Source: Bacillota bacterium
Lineage (GTDB): Bacteria; Bacillota; Clostridia; Christensenellales; UMGS416
Reading direction: 5' to 3'
DNA length: 64,000 nucleotides
NCBI GenBank assembly: GCA_023398815.1
Contig: JAEWRW010000020.1
Span: 1 to 64,000, forward strand
Shown: positions 41,768 through 50,466 of the stretch, piece by piece
Layout: each line of letters begins with the position of its first letter
Numbering within the stretch: position 1 is the stretch's first letter
Notes under the pieces: model-generated
Database searches by the model: none
What the model saw: only the letters and a program-made list of their open reading frames with translations
Told to the model about the DNA's origin: nothing
Position numbers and translations under genes: made by a program

Positions 41768-41802
41768 CATTGGGAAGGTATCCATAGAGGAGGAGTTTTG
41801 AT

Positions 41803-42378
41803 ATGAAGAACAACACGCCACTGCAATTCCTTGTGCGCACGGCCCTGCTGCTGGCCATTGCCGTACTCTTTCAGAACCTGCGGCTGCTCATTGGCACGGG
41901 GCTGGCGGCCACCATCGTCATTGGGTCGCTCGTGAATCTGACGCTTTTTGTGGCGGCGGGCACCGTCGGCTGGTACGGCGGCACGGCGGTGGGGCTGCTG
42001 ACGCCGGTTGTTGCTTTCCTGCAGGGCCATCTGGCGCTGCCGGTGCTCATCCCGTTTGTGGCGGCTGGCAACATCGTTTTGGTCGTGGCTTTTGCCCTGG
42101 TGGAGCGGGGTGCCAACACCCAGGGCCGCCTGTGGACGGGCGTGGCGGTGGCTTCGGTGCTCAAGACCATTGCGCTCTATGGGCTCATCGTGCTGCTCTT
42201 TGTGGGGGTGATGCTGCCGGGCATGGGTCTGCCTGCGGAAAAAGCCAAGGCCATGACCGCGGCGCTGTCGCTTTCGTTCAGCTGGCCCCAGCTTGTCACG
42301 GCGCTTTTGGGCGGTGCGGTGGCGGTGCCCGTGCTGCGCGCACTGCGCCAGGCGCTGAAGCTGCAAAAACTGGCATAA
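41803..42378 (+). CDS. ECF-transporter S-component-like membrane protein
   Basis: 191 residues with about five or six membrane segments and the family-like opening 'FLVRTALLLAIAVLFQNLRL'. Long hydrophobic stretches with conserved small residues are typical of substrate-binding S components. No energising ATPase or T component is nearby, as is usual for group II ECF transporters. The substrate cannot be read from the sequence. A vitamin or a metal are the usual choices. Confidence 0.6.
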   Translation: MKNNTPLQFLVRTALLLAIAVLFQNLRLLIGTGLAATIVIGSLVNLTLFVAAGTVGWYGGTAVGLLTPVVAFLQGHLALPVLIPFVAAGNIVLVVAFALVERGANTQGRLWTGVAVASVLKTIALYGLIVLLFVGVMLPGMGLPAEKAKAMTAALSLSFSWPQLVTALLGGAVAVPVLRALRQALKLQKLA

Positions 42379-42437
42379 GAGGAAAGTGCCGGAACGACTG
42401 ACCCACGTCGTTGCGGCCTTCCCGGGGGGATTTCATA

Positions 42438-42466
42438 TTGACAGTGGCCAATGCTGACGGTATAAT
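42438..42466 (+). promoter_or_regulatory. Promoter of rpsU
   Basis: Perfect consensus TTGACA (42438-42443), 17-base spacer, TATAAT (42461-42466). This is the strongest promoter seen in the window. About 105 bases of leader precede the start codon. Confidence 0.9.
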
Positions 42467-42578
42467 TGAGCCATGCTTGCGCACAACCATGTTGGTGCTG
42501 GCAGGTTTATGGTTTGCCAGTATTTGCCGTTGATGGTGCAAGCTGCGTTTACCTTCAGAGCGAAGGGGGGTAGTGGTT

Positions 42579-42758
42579 GTGTCTGAAATTCGCGTGGGGG
42601 AAAACGAATCCCTGGAGAACGCTCTGAAGCGTTTTAAGCGGAAATGCCAGCGTGCTGGCGTTCTGGCTGAGGTGCGCAAGAGGGAGCACTATGAGAAGCC
42701 CAGCGTGCGCCGCAAGAAGAAAGAACAGGCTGCCAGAAGAAAAACCAAGAAGTTTTGA
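42579..42758 (+). CDS. rpsU: 30S ribosomal protein S21
   Basis: 59 residues from the GTG at 42579; AAGGGGGG lies 8 bases upstream, while an earlier GTG at 42573 is too close to it. 'GENESLENALKRFKRKCQ', then HYEKPSVRRKKK and the lysine-rich tail are diagnostic of S21. A terminator immediately follows. Confidence 0.97.
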   Translation: MSEIRVGENESLENALKRFKRKCQRAGVLAEVRKREHYEKPSVRRKKKEQAARRKTKKF

Positions 42759-42764
42759 TGTATG

Positions 42765-42792
42765 GCCCGATCCGCAAGGATCGGGCTTTTCG
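42765..42792 (+). terminator. Terminator of rpsU
   Basis: GCCCGATCC-GCAA-GGATCGGGC (42765-42786) followed by TTTT. Confidence 0.85.
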
Positions 42793-42932
42793 TTTGCAGG
42801 GTAGCTTTCCCTTGCAATCCCTCCACCCTTGCCCGTGTGCACACAGACATCGCGTTAGCACAGGTGGCCTCTGCCACATTTTCAGGCCCGTGTGCACATA
42901 CACATAGCCAAGACGAACGACGGGGGCGAAGC

Positions 42933-43211
42933 ATGGGCATCCGAAGAGTGGTGGCCGGGGCGCTGGATTTGCAGCGGGACGTGGCGCTGAACCTGCCGGT
43001 GCTGCACCTGACCGGTGACGAGCGCCTGGTGGTAGAGAACCACGTCAGCCTGCGGGAATACGATGGCCGGAAGATACGCGTGGAATGCAGCATGGGCACG
43101 GTGGAGATTGCCGGGGAGAACCTGCTGGTGCGGGCGATGAACCGCGATGACATCCTCATCACCGGCCGCATCCGGTCCCTCACGTGGCAGGGAGGGACGG
43201 TGGCTCCATGA
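42933..43211 (+). CDS. yqfC: Sporulation protein YqfC
   Basis: 92 residues. Short beta-rich protein with 'LHLTGDERLVVENHVSLREY' and a C-terminal 'ILITGRIRSLTW', the YabP/YqfC pattern of a mother-cell, sigma-E-dependent protein. Its stop overlaps the start of yqfD as ATGA. It begins the long yqfC-to-recO operon. Confidence 0.9.
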   Translation: MGIRRVVAGALDLQRDVALNLPVLHLTGDERLVVENHVSLREYDGRKIRVECSMGTVEIAGENLLVRAMNRDDILITGRIRSLTWQGGTVAP

Positions 43212-44380
43212 TGGCGTGGATATGGCAATTGATCGCCGGGTGTGTTACAATCCAACTGGAAGGGCTGAAGCTGTTGGCGCTGGTCAATCGCGCCGTTTCC
43301 GCCGGTATTCCGCTCGATCATGTTCGCCGGCTTTCCTACAGCAAACTGACGGCGAAGACGACCTGGAGAGGGTATGTGCGGCTTTGCGCCATGGCTGAGA
43401 GGGAGCCGCTTCGCGTCAAGCTCCTGGGCCAGTGGGGCCTGCCGGTGGTGCTTGGCCGGGCGCGGCGGCGCGTGGCCTTTGTGGCCGGTTTATTGCTGTG
43501 CTTGGTGGCGCTGGTGTTGGTCAACGCTTATGTGCTGCAGGTGCGGGTCGTTGGCAGTGCCGACCCCGCACTGGCCGGGCAGATTGAGACCTTCCTGGCC
43601 GAGCAGGGTGTTTGCCCCGGTGTGGGCAAGTGGACGCTCAACCTGCCGGAGACCGAGACCAGACTCATGCTGCGCTTCCCACAGGTGTCGTTTGCGTCCA
43701 TCCGGGTACGGGGGGTGCGGGCGACGGTAGAGGTGGCCGAGGGCGACCCCGCGCCAGAGCTTGTGGACAGGAGCCAGCCCGCCAACGTTACCGCCAGCCG
43801 TGATGCCGTGGTGCGCACGGTTACGGTCTATGAGGGACAGGCGGCGGTGCAGCCGGGTGACGTGGTGCGTGCCGGGGAGCTTTTAGTCTCCGGCGTGGTG
43901 GAGCAGCTGGATAACGTACGACAGGTGCACGCCCGGGCCGAGGTGTTGGCCAGCGTCTGGGCGGAGGGACGGGGCGATGCCTCCCTCTGGCAGGAGAGCA
44001 GCGTCCGCACCGGCCGCAGTGTTCGCCGGTGGGAGTTGACGGTAGGCCCCTGGTATTGGAGTCTGGGTGGGCAGGAAGTGCCCTTCGCCCGTTACGACAC
44101 CCAAGTGAGGGAATACTATCTACCGGGCTGGGGGCAGAAGGGCCCGAAGCTCGTGGTGACGGAGACGCTGGATGTGCTGCGTCTGCGGCAGGAGAGGGAC
44201 CCTCAGACCGTTCGGGAGGAAGCGTTGGCCCAGGCCGCCACCCAGGCAGCCAAGGCGCTGCTGGCCGACGCCAACGTAGTGGAGCGCCGGGTGGTCTACA
44301 CCGTCCATGATGGCACACTGACTGCCCGTGTTTATTTGGAGACACTGGTGGACATCGCACAGGAGACGCCGATGAAGTAG
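43208..44380 (+). CDS. yqfD: Sporulation protein YqfD
   Basis: 390 residues from the ATG at 43208 (a second ATG follows directly). A cytoplasmic N-terminal region contains 'LNRAVSAGIPLDHVRRLSYS'-like sequence. One membrane segment (about 92-115) is followed by a large extracytoplasmic domain. It is a mother-cell protein required for efficient engulfment-stage sporulation in Bacillus. Its partner YqfC is encoded immediately upstream. Confidence 0.9.
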   Translation: MMAWIWQLIAGCVTIQLEGLKLLALVNRAVSAGIPLDHVRRLSYSKLTAKTTWRGYVRLCAMAEREPLRVKLLGQWGLPVVLGRARRRVAFVAGLLLCLVALVLVNAYVLQVRVVGSADPALAGQIETFLAEQGVCPGVGKWTLNLPETETRLMLRFPQVSFASIRVRGVRATVEVAEGDPAPELVDRSQPANVTASRDAVVRTVTVYEGQAAVQPGDVVRAGELLVSGVVEQLDNVRQVHARAEVLASVWAEGRGDASLWQESSVRTGRSVRRWELTVGPWYWSLGGQEVPFARYDTQVREYYLPGWGQKGPKLVVTETLDVLRLRQERDPQTVREEALAQAATQAAKALLADANVVERRVVYTVHDGTLTARVYLETLVDIAQETPMK

Positions 44381-44398
44381 GCGTGGGAGGAATACCGT

Positions 44399-45391
44399 TT
44401 GGCAGAGGAACTCATAGAAAAGCGCATCCGTATGGGCACAACCGAGGACGTGGCGGCGCTGTTTGGCAGCTTTGACCAGAACCTGCGTACGCTGGAGGAT
44501 GAGCTTGACGTGCGTGTCATCCCCCGGGACAGTGACCTCATCATCACCGGCGCCCCACAGGGCGTGGAGGTTGCTGCCGAGGTCATCGATAAGCTCAACG
44601 ACATGATCGGTAAGAAGGAGACCATTGACAAGGGCCGCATTCGGTATGCCATTGAGCTGGCAAAGGAAGGCAACGCCAATCTCATTACCGAGATCATGAC
44701 CGACGTGCTGGTGGTGACCCACCGTGGCAAGCAGATCAAATGCAAAACCGTGGGGCAGAAGAAGTTTGTGAATGCCGTGCGCAGCAATACCATGGTGTTT
44801 GCCATCGGCCCCGCCGGCACCGGCAAGACGTACCTTGCCATGGCCATGGCCGTCGTGGCGCTCAAGAACAAGGAAATCTCTCGCATCGTGCTGACACGCC
44901 CGGCGGTAGAGGCAGGGGAGAAGCTGGGGTTCCTGCCCGGCGACCTACAAAACAAGGTCGACCCCTACCTGCGGCCGCTGTATGACGCCCTCTATGAGAT
45001 GATTGGCACAGAGGCGTATGCCAAGATGCTGGAGCGCGGCGTCATCGAGGTGGCGCCCATGGCCTACATGCGCGGCCGCACCCTGAACGACGCCTTCGTC
45101 ATCCTGGATGAGGCGCAGAACACCACCGTGGAGCAGATGAAGATGTTTCTGACCCGGTTGGGCCAGGGCTCCAAGATGATCATCAACGGCGACGTCACCC
45201 AGATTGACCTGCCGGTCGGCAAAAAGAGCGGCCTCACCGATGCCGCTGAGGTGCTGCGGGATGTGCCGGACATCGAAATCGTGAACTTGACCCACCGCGA
45301 TGTGGTGCGCCATGAGCTGGTGCAGAACATCATCAAGGCCTACGACGCTCATAACAAACGGACCCAGCAACGGGAGGTACGTCACAAATGA
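44399..45391 (+). CDS. phoH: PhoH-like ATPase (YbeZ family)
   Basis: 330 residues, TTG start after GGAGG. A KH-like N-terminal domain (about 1-90) precedes the PhoH ATPase domain with GPAGTGKTYLAMA and 'LDEAQNTTVEQMKMFLTR'. In many bacteria it works with YbeY, whose gene is two positions downstream, in rRNA processing. The Walker B region and arginine finger positions look intact. Confidence 0.94.
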   Translation: MAEELIEKRIRMGTTEDVAALFGSFDQNLRTLEDELDVRVIPRDSDLIITGAPQGVEVAAEVIDKLNDMIGKKETIDKGRIRYAIELAKEGNANLITEIMTDVLVVTHRGKQIKCKTVGQKKFVNAVRSNTMVFAIGPAGTGKTYLAMAMAVVALKNKEISRIVLTRPAVEAGEKLGFLPGDLQNKVDPYLRPLYDALYEMIGTEAYAKMLERGVIEVAPMAYMRGRTLNDAFVILDEAQNTTVEQMKMFLTRLGQGSKMIINGDVTQIDLPVGKKSGLTDAAEVLRDVPDIEIVNLTHRDVVRHELVQNIIKAYDAHNKRTQQREVRHK

Positions 45392-47568
45392 CCTTGTCGA
45401 CGCAGGCCCCCCTTCGGGAGCGGCTCACCGTCCGCGCGACGATTGTTCGCGTGGCGATGGCTCTTTTTGCCTGGGTGGTGGTGGCCGCGCTGGTGATGCT
45501 GCAGGTGATCCCTCAGAAGCAGGCCCTGACCGCAGGGGAGATTGCCAGCGTCAGCATCAAGGCCAGCCGCGACATCGTGGACGAGATCACCACGGAGAAG
45601 AAGAAACAGTCTGCCATCGAGAATGTGACGGACAAGTACAAGCAGGACGATACCATCACCACCGAGGTCGTGGGCAAGCTGGAGGATAGCTACGCCGCGA
45701 TGGACGAGATCCGCACCGACGGCGCGGCGGAGGTGGCCAAGCTCCAGAGCAGCACCTCCTCAGCCGCCTACCGTGACGCCAACGGCGACCTGCAGTTCAA
45801 CGAATGGTTCCTGCAGCAGTGCCACGACAAACTCGCTGGCAGCTACACCGACGACGATGTGCGTTACATCCTGGTGGCTGAGGGGAAGACGCTGACCCAA
45901 CTGCAGGACACGGTGATGAGCCTAGTCAAGCAGGCACTCAAGGGTGGCATCAAGACGGAGGTACTCAAGGAGCAGATTTCTTCTGTCAACCAGGAGCTCA
46001 TCAGCCCCCTCAACGGCTTCGACGACGGGGCACAGAAGCTGGGCATGAACCTCGTGTCCACCTATCTCAAGGCGAACTTCATCTACGACGCCGAGGCCAC
46101 CGAGGCCGCCCGCCAGAAGGCTGCCGATGAGGTGCAGGAGGAGATTTACAAGCGCGGGCAGTACATCGTACGCGAGGGGTATCCCGTCACCGAGGCGCAG
46201 ATCAAGATGCTCGGCGACCTGGGGCTGCTGGACGATGACAGCATCCACCTGCAGGCGTACCTGGGCATGGGGCTCTTCACGGCGGTGCTGATGGCGCTGC
46301 TGTGGTTCTATCTCATCCTCTTTGATAACGAACTCTTTCGCAGCACCCGGCGGCTGTTTCTCTTCAACGCCATCCTCGTGTTCACCATGGCCCTCATGTA
46401 CCTGGCCGGGCGGGTGCCCGGCATGGGCACGCTGCTGCTCTCCACCACTGGGGTGCTGCTGACGGCGGTGCTCCTCAACAACCGCCTGGCCGTGGTGGCC
46501 AACGCCATCCTTGCGGTGTTGGCCGGCGTTATGACCGGCAGCGACAGCACCGGGGCCTTTACGGCGGCGGCCATGCCGGCGGTGATGGCCGCGTTGGCCG
46601 GGGGCTTGGCGGGGCTCTACATCATCCGCCAGACACCCCAACGCACCACCCTCATGGTGTCGGGTCTGGTCTCCGGTTTGGTGGAGCTAATAGTGCTGGG
46701 GTCGGTTGATCTCATGGCCTCGGCCGGCTGGAAGACCCTGCTGGTGGACGGCATCGGTGGGTTGGCCGGGGGCTTGGCGGCCGCCATGCTCTGCCTGGGC
46801 ACGCTCCCCCTGTGGGAGATCCTCTTCCAGGTCGTCACGCCGATGAAGCTGCTGGAACTCTCCAACCCCAACCACCCGTTGCTCAAACGCCTGCTCATCG
46901 AGGCACCGGGCACCTATCACCACAGCATCATCGTGGGCAACCTGGCTGAGAGCGCTGCCGACGCCATTGGGGCGAGCCCGTTGCTGGCCCGCGCCGGCTC
47001 TTATTACCACGACGTGGGCAAGCTCCAGCGCCCCTACTTCTTCACCGAGAACCAGATGGGCGACGAGAACCCCCACGACTCCATCACCCCCGAGCTTTCC
47101 AAGCGCATCATCACCAGCCACCCGCGGGACGGCATGGAGATGGCGACCCACTACGGCCTGCCCCACCAGATTGTGGAGATCATCGGTCAGCACCACGGCA
47201 CCACGCCAGTGATGTTCTTCTACCACAAGGCGGTGCAGCAGGCGGCCGATGGCGAGGCGGTAGCGCTCGACGACTTCCGCTACCCCGGGCCCAAGCCCAA
47301 CAGCCGGGAAGCGGCACTCATCATGCTGGCCGACTCGGTGGAGGCGGGTGCGCGCTCGCTGCCCGACCACACCCAGGAGCGGTTGGACGAGTTTGTGCAG
47401 CACGTGGTGAATACAAAGCTCGAGGACGGGCAATTTGACAACTGTGACCTGACGCTAAGAGACATCAGCGTCGTCTCCGCCGAGTTCCGCAAGGTGCTGA
47501 GCGGCATCTACCATGAGCGGGTGGCCTATCCCGCGCTGGACGTGGTCAAAAAGGAGGGAATGGTCTGA
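45388..47568 (+). CDS. pgpH: 7TM-HD phosphodiesterase, PgpH/YqfF type
   Basis: 726 residues. A membrane segment near residues 20-42, a large extracytoplasmic 7TMR-HDED domain (about 45-280), seven membrane segments (about 290-480), and a cytoplasmic HD domain (500-700). The HD domain shows YHHSIIVGNLAE, SYYHDVGKL and IGQHHGT metal ligands. Homologues degrade cyclic di-AMP. It overlaps phoH by four bases and ybeY by one base. Confidence 0.93.
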   Translation: MTLSTQAPLRERLTVRATIVRVAMALFAWVVVAALVMLQVIPQKQALTAGEIASVSIKASRDIVDEITTEKKKQSAIENVTDKYKQDDTITTEVVGKLEDSYAAMDEIRTDGAAEVAKLQSSTSSAAYRDANGDLQFNEWFLQQCHDKLAGSYTDDDVRYILVAEGKTLTQLQDTVMSLVKQALKGGIKTEVLKEQISSVNQELISPLNGFDDGAQKLGMNLVSTYLKANFIYDAEATEAARQKAADEVQEEIYKRGQYIVREGYPVTEAQIKMLGDLGLLDDDSIHLQAYLGMGLFTAVLMALLWFYLILFDNELFRSTRRLFLFNAILVFTMALMYLAGRVPGMGTLLLSTTGVLLTAVLLNNRLAVVANAILAVLAGVMTGSDSTGAFTAAAMPAVMAALAGGLAGLYIIRQTPQRTTLMVSGLVSGLVELIVLGSVDLMASAGWKTLLVDGIGGLAGGLAAAMLCLGTLPLWEILFQVVTPMKLLELSNPNHPLLKRLLIEAPGTYHHSIIVGNLAESAADAIGASPLLARAGSYYHDVGKLQRPYFFTENQMGDENPHDSITPELSKRIITSHPRDGMEMATHYGLPHQIVEIIGQHHGTTPVMFFYHKAVQQAADGEAVALDDFRYPGPKPNSREAALIMLADSVEAGARSLPDHTQERLDEFVQHVVNTKLEDGQFDNCDLTLRDISVVSAEFRKVLSGIYHERVAYPALDVVKKEGMV

Positions 47569-48050
47569 TGGTCAACCTTCTGACGGACGTGGATGAGGGG
47601 TTGGAGCGATTTGACCCCATGAACGAGCTCGTACACCGGGCGGTCGCCAAGGCGCTGGAGCTGGGGCACGGGCCGCAGAACGCCCAGATTGGTCTGCTCA
47701 TTGTGAATGACGAAGCCATCCAGCAGATCAACCGGCAGTTCCGGGCGGTGGACCACCCCACTGACGTGCTCTCCTTCCCCTTGCTGGAGCCGGGCGCGAC
47801 GCCCGCCGCCCAGGACATTGACCCCGAGACCGGTGAGGTCATGCTGGGGGACATCGTCGTCTCCCTCCCCATGGCCGAGCGGCAGGCCGAGGAGTATGGA
47901 CACAGCCTGGAGCGGGAGGTTGCGTTCCTCTGCGTCCATGGCACCCTGCACCTGCTGGGCCACGACCACGAGGACGAGGGGGACCGCAAGCGCATGCGCG
48001 CGCTGGAGGAAGAGGTGCTGGCGGCGTTGCACCTGCCCCGGAACGCATGA
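47568..48050 (+). CDS. ybeY: Endoribonuclease YbeY
   Basis: 160 residues. The zinc motif HGTLHLLGHDHEDEGDR supplies the HxxxHxxxxxH ligands. DVLSFPLLE is the preceding conserved motif. It matures 16S rRNA and acts with Era and PhoH, both in this operon. The diacylglycerol kinase gene that normally follows in Bacillus is absent. Confidence 0.95.
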   Translation: MVNLLTDVDEGLERFDPMNELVHRAVAKALELGHGPQNAQIGLLIVNDEAIQQINRQFRAVDHPTDVLSFPLLEPGATPAAQDIDPETGEVMLGDIVVSLPMAERQAEEYGHSLEREVAFLCVHGTLHLLGHDHEDEGDRKRMRALEEEVLAALHLPRNA

Positions 48051-48454
48051 CCCACGAGGAGATGGTACGGGCCGCGCGGCAGGCCCGTCTTCATGCCTAC
48101 GCGCCCTACTCGGGGTTTCGGGTAGGTGCTTGCCTCGTCACGGAGGTTGGTCACATCTACACCGGCTGCAACGTGGAGTCGGTGTCCTTCAGCCCCACTT
48201 GCTGCGCCGAGCGCACGGCGCTCTTTGCCGCCGTGGCCCAGGGGGAGCGGCGCTTTGCCGCCATTGCCGTGGCTGGCGACGGCCCGCGCAAGGCATGGCC
48301 CTGCGGCGTCTGCCGGCAGGCGCTGATGGAGTTCTCCCCGGGCCTGTTGGTCATCGCCGCCGGCGAGGCCGGCGACTGGGAGACGGCGACGCTCTCTGAG
48401 CTTCTGCCCCACGCTTTCACCGAATACCGAACGGAAGAGGAATCCCATGGATAA
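48047..48454 (+). CDS. cdd: Cytidine deaminase
   Basis: 135 residues. 'AYAPYSGFRVGACLV', the catalytic CCAERTALF (zinc ligand and proton-shuttle glutamate) and PCGVCRQ (two zinc ligands) are intact. It deaminates cytidine and deoxycytidine. The start overlaps ybeY by four bases; the end overlaps era by eight. Confidence 0.95.
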   Translation: MTHEEMVRAARQARLHAYAPYSGFRVGACLVTEVGHIYTGCNVESVSFSPTCCAERTALFAAVAQGERRFAAIAVAGDGPRKAWPCGVCRQALMEFSPGLLVIAAGEAGDWETATLSELLPHAFTEYRTEEESHG

Positions 48455-49349
48455 ATCGTTTCATTCCGGCTTCGTCACGCTGACGGGCCGTTCCAACGTC
48501 GGCAAGTCGACGCTGCTCAACGCCCTGGTAGGCGAGAAGGTTGCCATCGTCAGCGACCGGCCCCAAACGACACGGAACACCATCCGGGGCGTCCTCAATG
48601 GCGATGGCTACCAGATGGTCATCGTGGACACCCCCGGCCTGCACCAGCCCCGCACCCGCCTGGGCGAATACATGGTCAAGTCCGTGCGCTCGGCGCTGGA
48701 GGGCGTGGACGCGATCCTCGCGGTGTTTGATGCCTCCGAACCCATGCTGGCCGGCGACCGCGCCGTGCTCGATTGGGCCCGGAACGCCAATGCGCCGGTC
48801 ATCGCCGTGCTCAACAAGATCGATAAGATTGAGAAGCAGCGCCTGCTGCCTCTCATGGTGGAGCTGGGGCAGATGCCCTTCGTGCGCGAGATCGTACCCA
48901 TCTCCGCCAAGGAAGGCGACGGGGTGGAGATTCTGATGAACGTGCTGCTGCCCCTGCTGCCGGTGGGGCCGCGCTATTTTGACGAGGACACCTACACCGA
49001 CCAGCCTGAGTACCGCATCGCCGCCGAGATCATCCGAGAGAAGGCCATCAACCAGCTCAAGGAGGAGATCCCCCACGGCATCGGGGTGGAGATTCTGCGC
49101 ATGCAGCCCGATGAGGATGGCCGCATCGTGTTGCACGCCAACGTCTACTGCGACAAGGCGTCCCACAAGTCCATCCTCATCGGCAAGCAAGGCCAGATGC
49201 TGCGCCTCATCGGCACCCAGGCCCGGCGGGAGTTGCAGGGCATCTTGGGCGTGGGCATTCACCTGGAGCTGTGGGTCAAGGTGAAGGAAGGCTGGCGCGA
49301 CAGCCCCGCCGCCATGAAGGACCTGGGGTACGACCAGAAGGAGCTGTGA
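48447..49349 (+). CDS. era: GTPase Era
   Basis: 300 residues. G1 GRSNVGKST, G3 DTPGL and G4 NKID, then a C-terminal KH domain (about 200-285) with 'IVLHANVYCDKASHKSILIG'. It binds 16S rRNA 3' end during 30S assembly. It lies in the ybeY-cdd-era-recO block typical of Firmicutes. Confidence 0.97.
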   Translation: MDKSFHSGFVTLTGRSNVGKSTLLNALVGEKVAIVSDRPQTTRNTIRGVLNGDGYQMVIVDTPGLHQPRTRLGEYMVKSVRSALEGVDAILAVFDASEPMLAGDRAVLDWARNANAPVIAVLNKIDKIEKQRLLPLMVELGQMPFVREIVPISAKEGDGVEILMNVLLPLLPVGPRYFDEDTYTDQPEYRIAAEIIREKAINQLKEEIPHGIGVEILRMQPDEDGRIVLHANVYCDKASHKSILIGKQGQMLRLIGTQARRELQGILGVGIHLELWVKVKEGWRDSPAAMKDLGYDQKEL

Positions 49350-49352
49350 GCC

Positions 49353-50120
49353 ATGGCTCTCTGCGTCACCCAGGGCATTGTTTTGCGCTCAGTCAACTAC
49401 AGGGAGACGAGCCGCATCCTCACGCTCTTCAGCCGTGACCTGGGGCGGCTCACCGTGTCCGCCAAAGGTTGCCTGCGGCCCAAAAGCCCCGACCGTGCAG
49501 CCACTGAGATGCTGGTAGCGGGGGAGTACAGCTTGTCCGAGCGGGGGGGCCGCTTCACGCTAACGGCGGGGCAGTTGACCAACGCCTTTTACCCCTTGCG
49601 CATGGATCTTGACCGCCTGGCTCACGCCACTTATTACGCTCAGTTATGTGAGAGTGTATTGAACGACGAGGAACCCCAACCCGAGCTCTATGACCTGCTG
49701 GATGTCTGCCTGCAGGCCCTCTGCCGGGCGGAGATGGTGGGCGACGTCGTGCGTGCCTTCTTTGAGGTGCGAGCCATGGATGTGCTGGGCTTCCGGCCCG
49801 AGCTGACGGCCTGCGCCTCCTGCGGAGCAGGGGTGGCCACGCCACAGTGGTTCTCAGCGGAGAGCGGCGGCGTCATCTGCGCCGATTGCCAGCCCCAGAC
49901 CCCCGACGCCAAGCCCATTCTACCGGGCACAGTGGCCTTCCTGCGCCAGTTACTCACCTGGGAGAGTGACCGCATCGGCGTCCTCCGCCCCACTGAGGCG
50001 GTGCTGCGCGACCTGACCGAGACCTGGCGGCCCTTCCTGCGCTGGCACCTGGAGCGTGGCTACCGTCTGGACGAATTTCTGGATAAACTGGAGCAATCGC
50101 CTCACTCCCGGCAGATGTAA
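49353..50120 (+). CDS. recO: DNA repair protein RecO
   Basis: 255 residues. An OB-fold N-terminus ('TQGIVLRSVNYRETSRILTL'), a helical middle, and a four-cysteine zinc site CASCGAG...CADC at about 150-180. It loads RecA together with RecR. The glycyl-tRNA synthetase genes that often follow are absent. The intergenic region downstream holds PhoP-like operators and element R6. Confidence 0.94.
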   Translation: MALCVTQGIVLRSVNYRETSRILTLFSRDLGRLTVSAKGCLRPKSPDRAATEMLVAGEYSLSERGGRFTLTAGQLTNAFYPLRMDLDRLAHATYYAQLCESVLNDEEPQPELYDLLDVCLQALCRAEMVGDVVRAFFEVRAMDVLGFRPELTACASCGAGVATPQWFSAESGGVICADCQPQTPDAKPILPGTVAFLRQLLTWESDRIGVLRPTEAVLRDLTETWRPFLRWHLERGYRLDEFLDKLEQSPHSRQM

Positions 50121-50122
50121 CG

Positions 50123-50176
50123 TTCAAGCATTTTTCATCGTCTTTTCACCGATTGTTCACAAGCGTTCGCTATACT
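50123..50176 (+). promoter_or_regulatory. PhoP/PhoB-like operator array and promoter
   Basis: TTCA begins at 50123, 50134, 50145 and 50156, an exact 11-base period, with a fifth degenerate TTCG at 50166. TATACT follows at 50171-50176. There is no good -35 hexamer, so the array plausibly replaces it. Direct repeats of TTCA-containing half-sites spaced by 11 bp are the known architecture of PhoB/PhoP boxes in many bacteria. It begins three bases after the recO stop codon. Confidence 0.6.
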
Positions 50177-50179
50177 TTC

Positions 50180-50466
50180 CTCAACGCAGAGCACCAAGGA
50201 TGACGAGGGGACAGCACTCTACATCCACCGGGTCTGCGGTGAAAGGGGAGATGCGATGACCCAGCAAGAGCGATCAAGCGGCTACGCCCATCGACAGGTT
50301 CAAGCGCTATCCTCTGCCCCGTTGGGGTGGATACTGCGGGCGGTACTACCGTAGATCCAGACAGCGGCCAAAACCCAGTCAAGGGACGTTAAGCCAACGG
50401 TGAGCACAGCACCGAATCTTTTCAAATCTCAACCTCCGGCAAAACCACCCGTTCGGGTGGTTTTGC
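50180..50466 (+). ncRNA. Candidate small transcript (ncRNA or small-peptide mRNA) under PhoP-like control
   Basis: A transcript from the promoter at 50171 would end at GCAAAACCACCC/GGGTGGTTTTGC (50439-50466), about 285 bases. It can form a stable hairpin near 50328-50359 (GGAT...CTGCGG with CCGTAG...ATCC). It also holds two tiny frames: 50200-50259 (19 codons) and 50256-50354 (32 residues). The second starts at an ATGA overlap and has a good AAAGGGGAG site. The 32-residue product begins MTQQERSSGYAHR and ends LGWILRAVLP. RNase P, tmRNA, SRP and 6S consensus sequences were not found. Whether RNA or peptide is the product is open. Confidence 0.4.

Noticed and set aside
50190..50430. RNase P RNA, tmRNA, SRP RNA or 6S RNA after recO
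   Set aside because: The diagnostic conserved sequences of these RNAs were looked for and not found; only an unassigned structured transcript can be supported.
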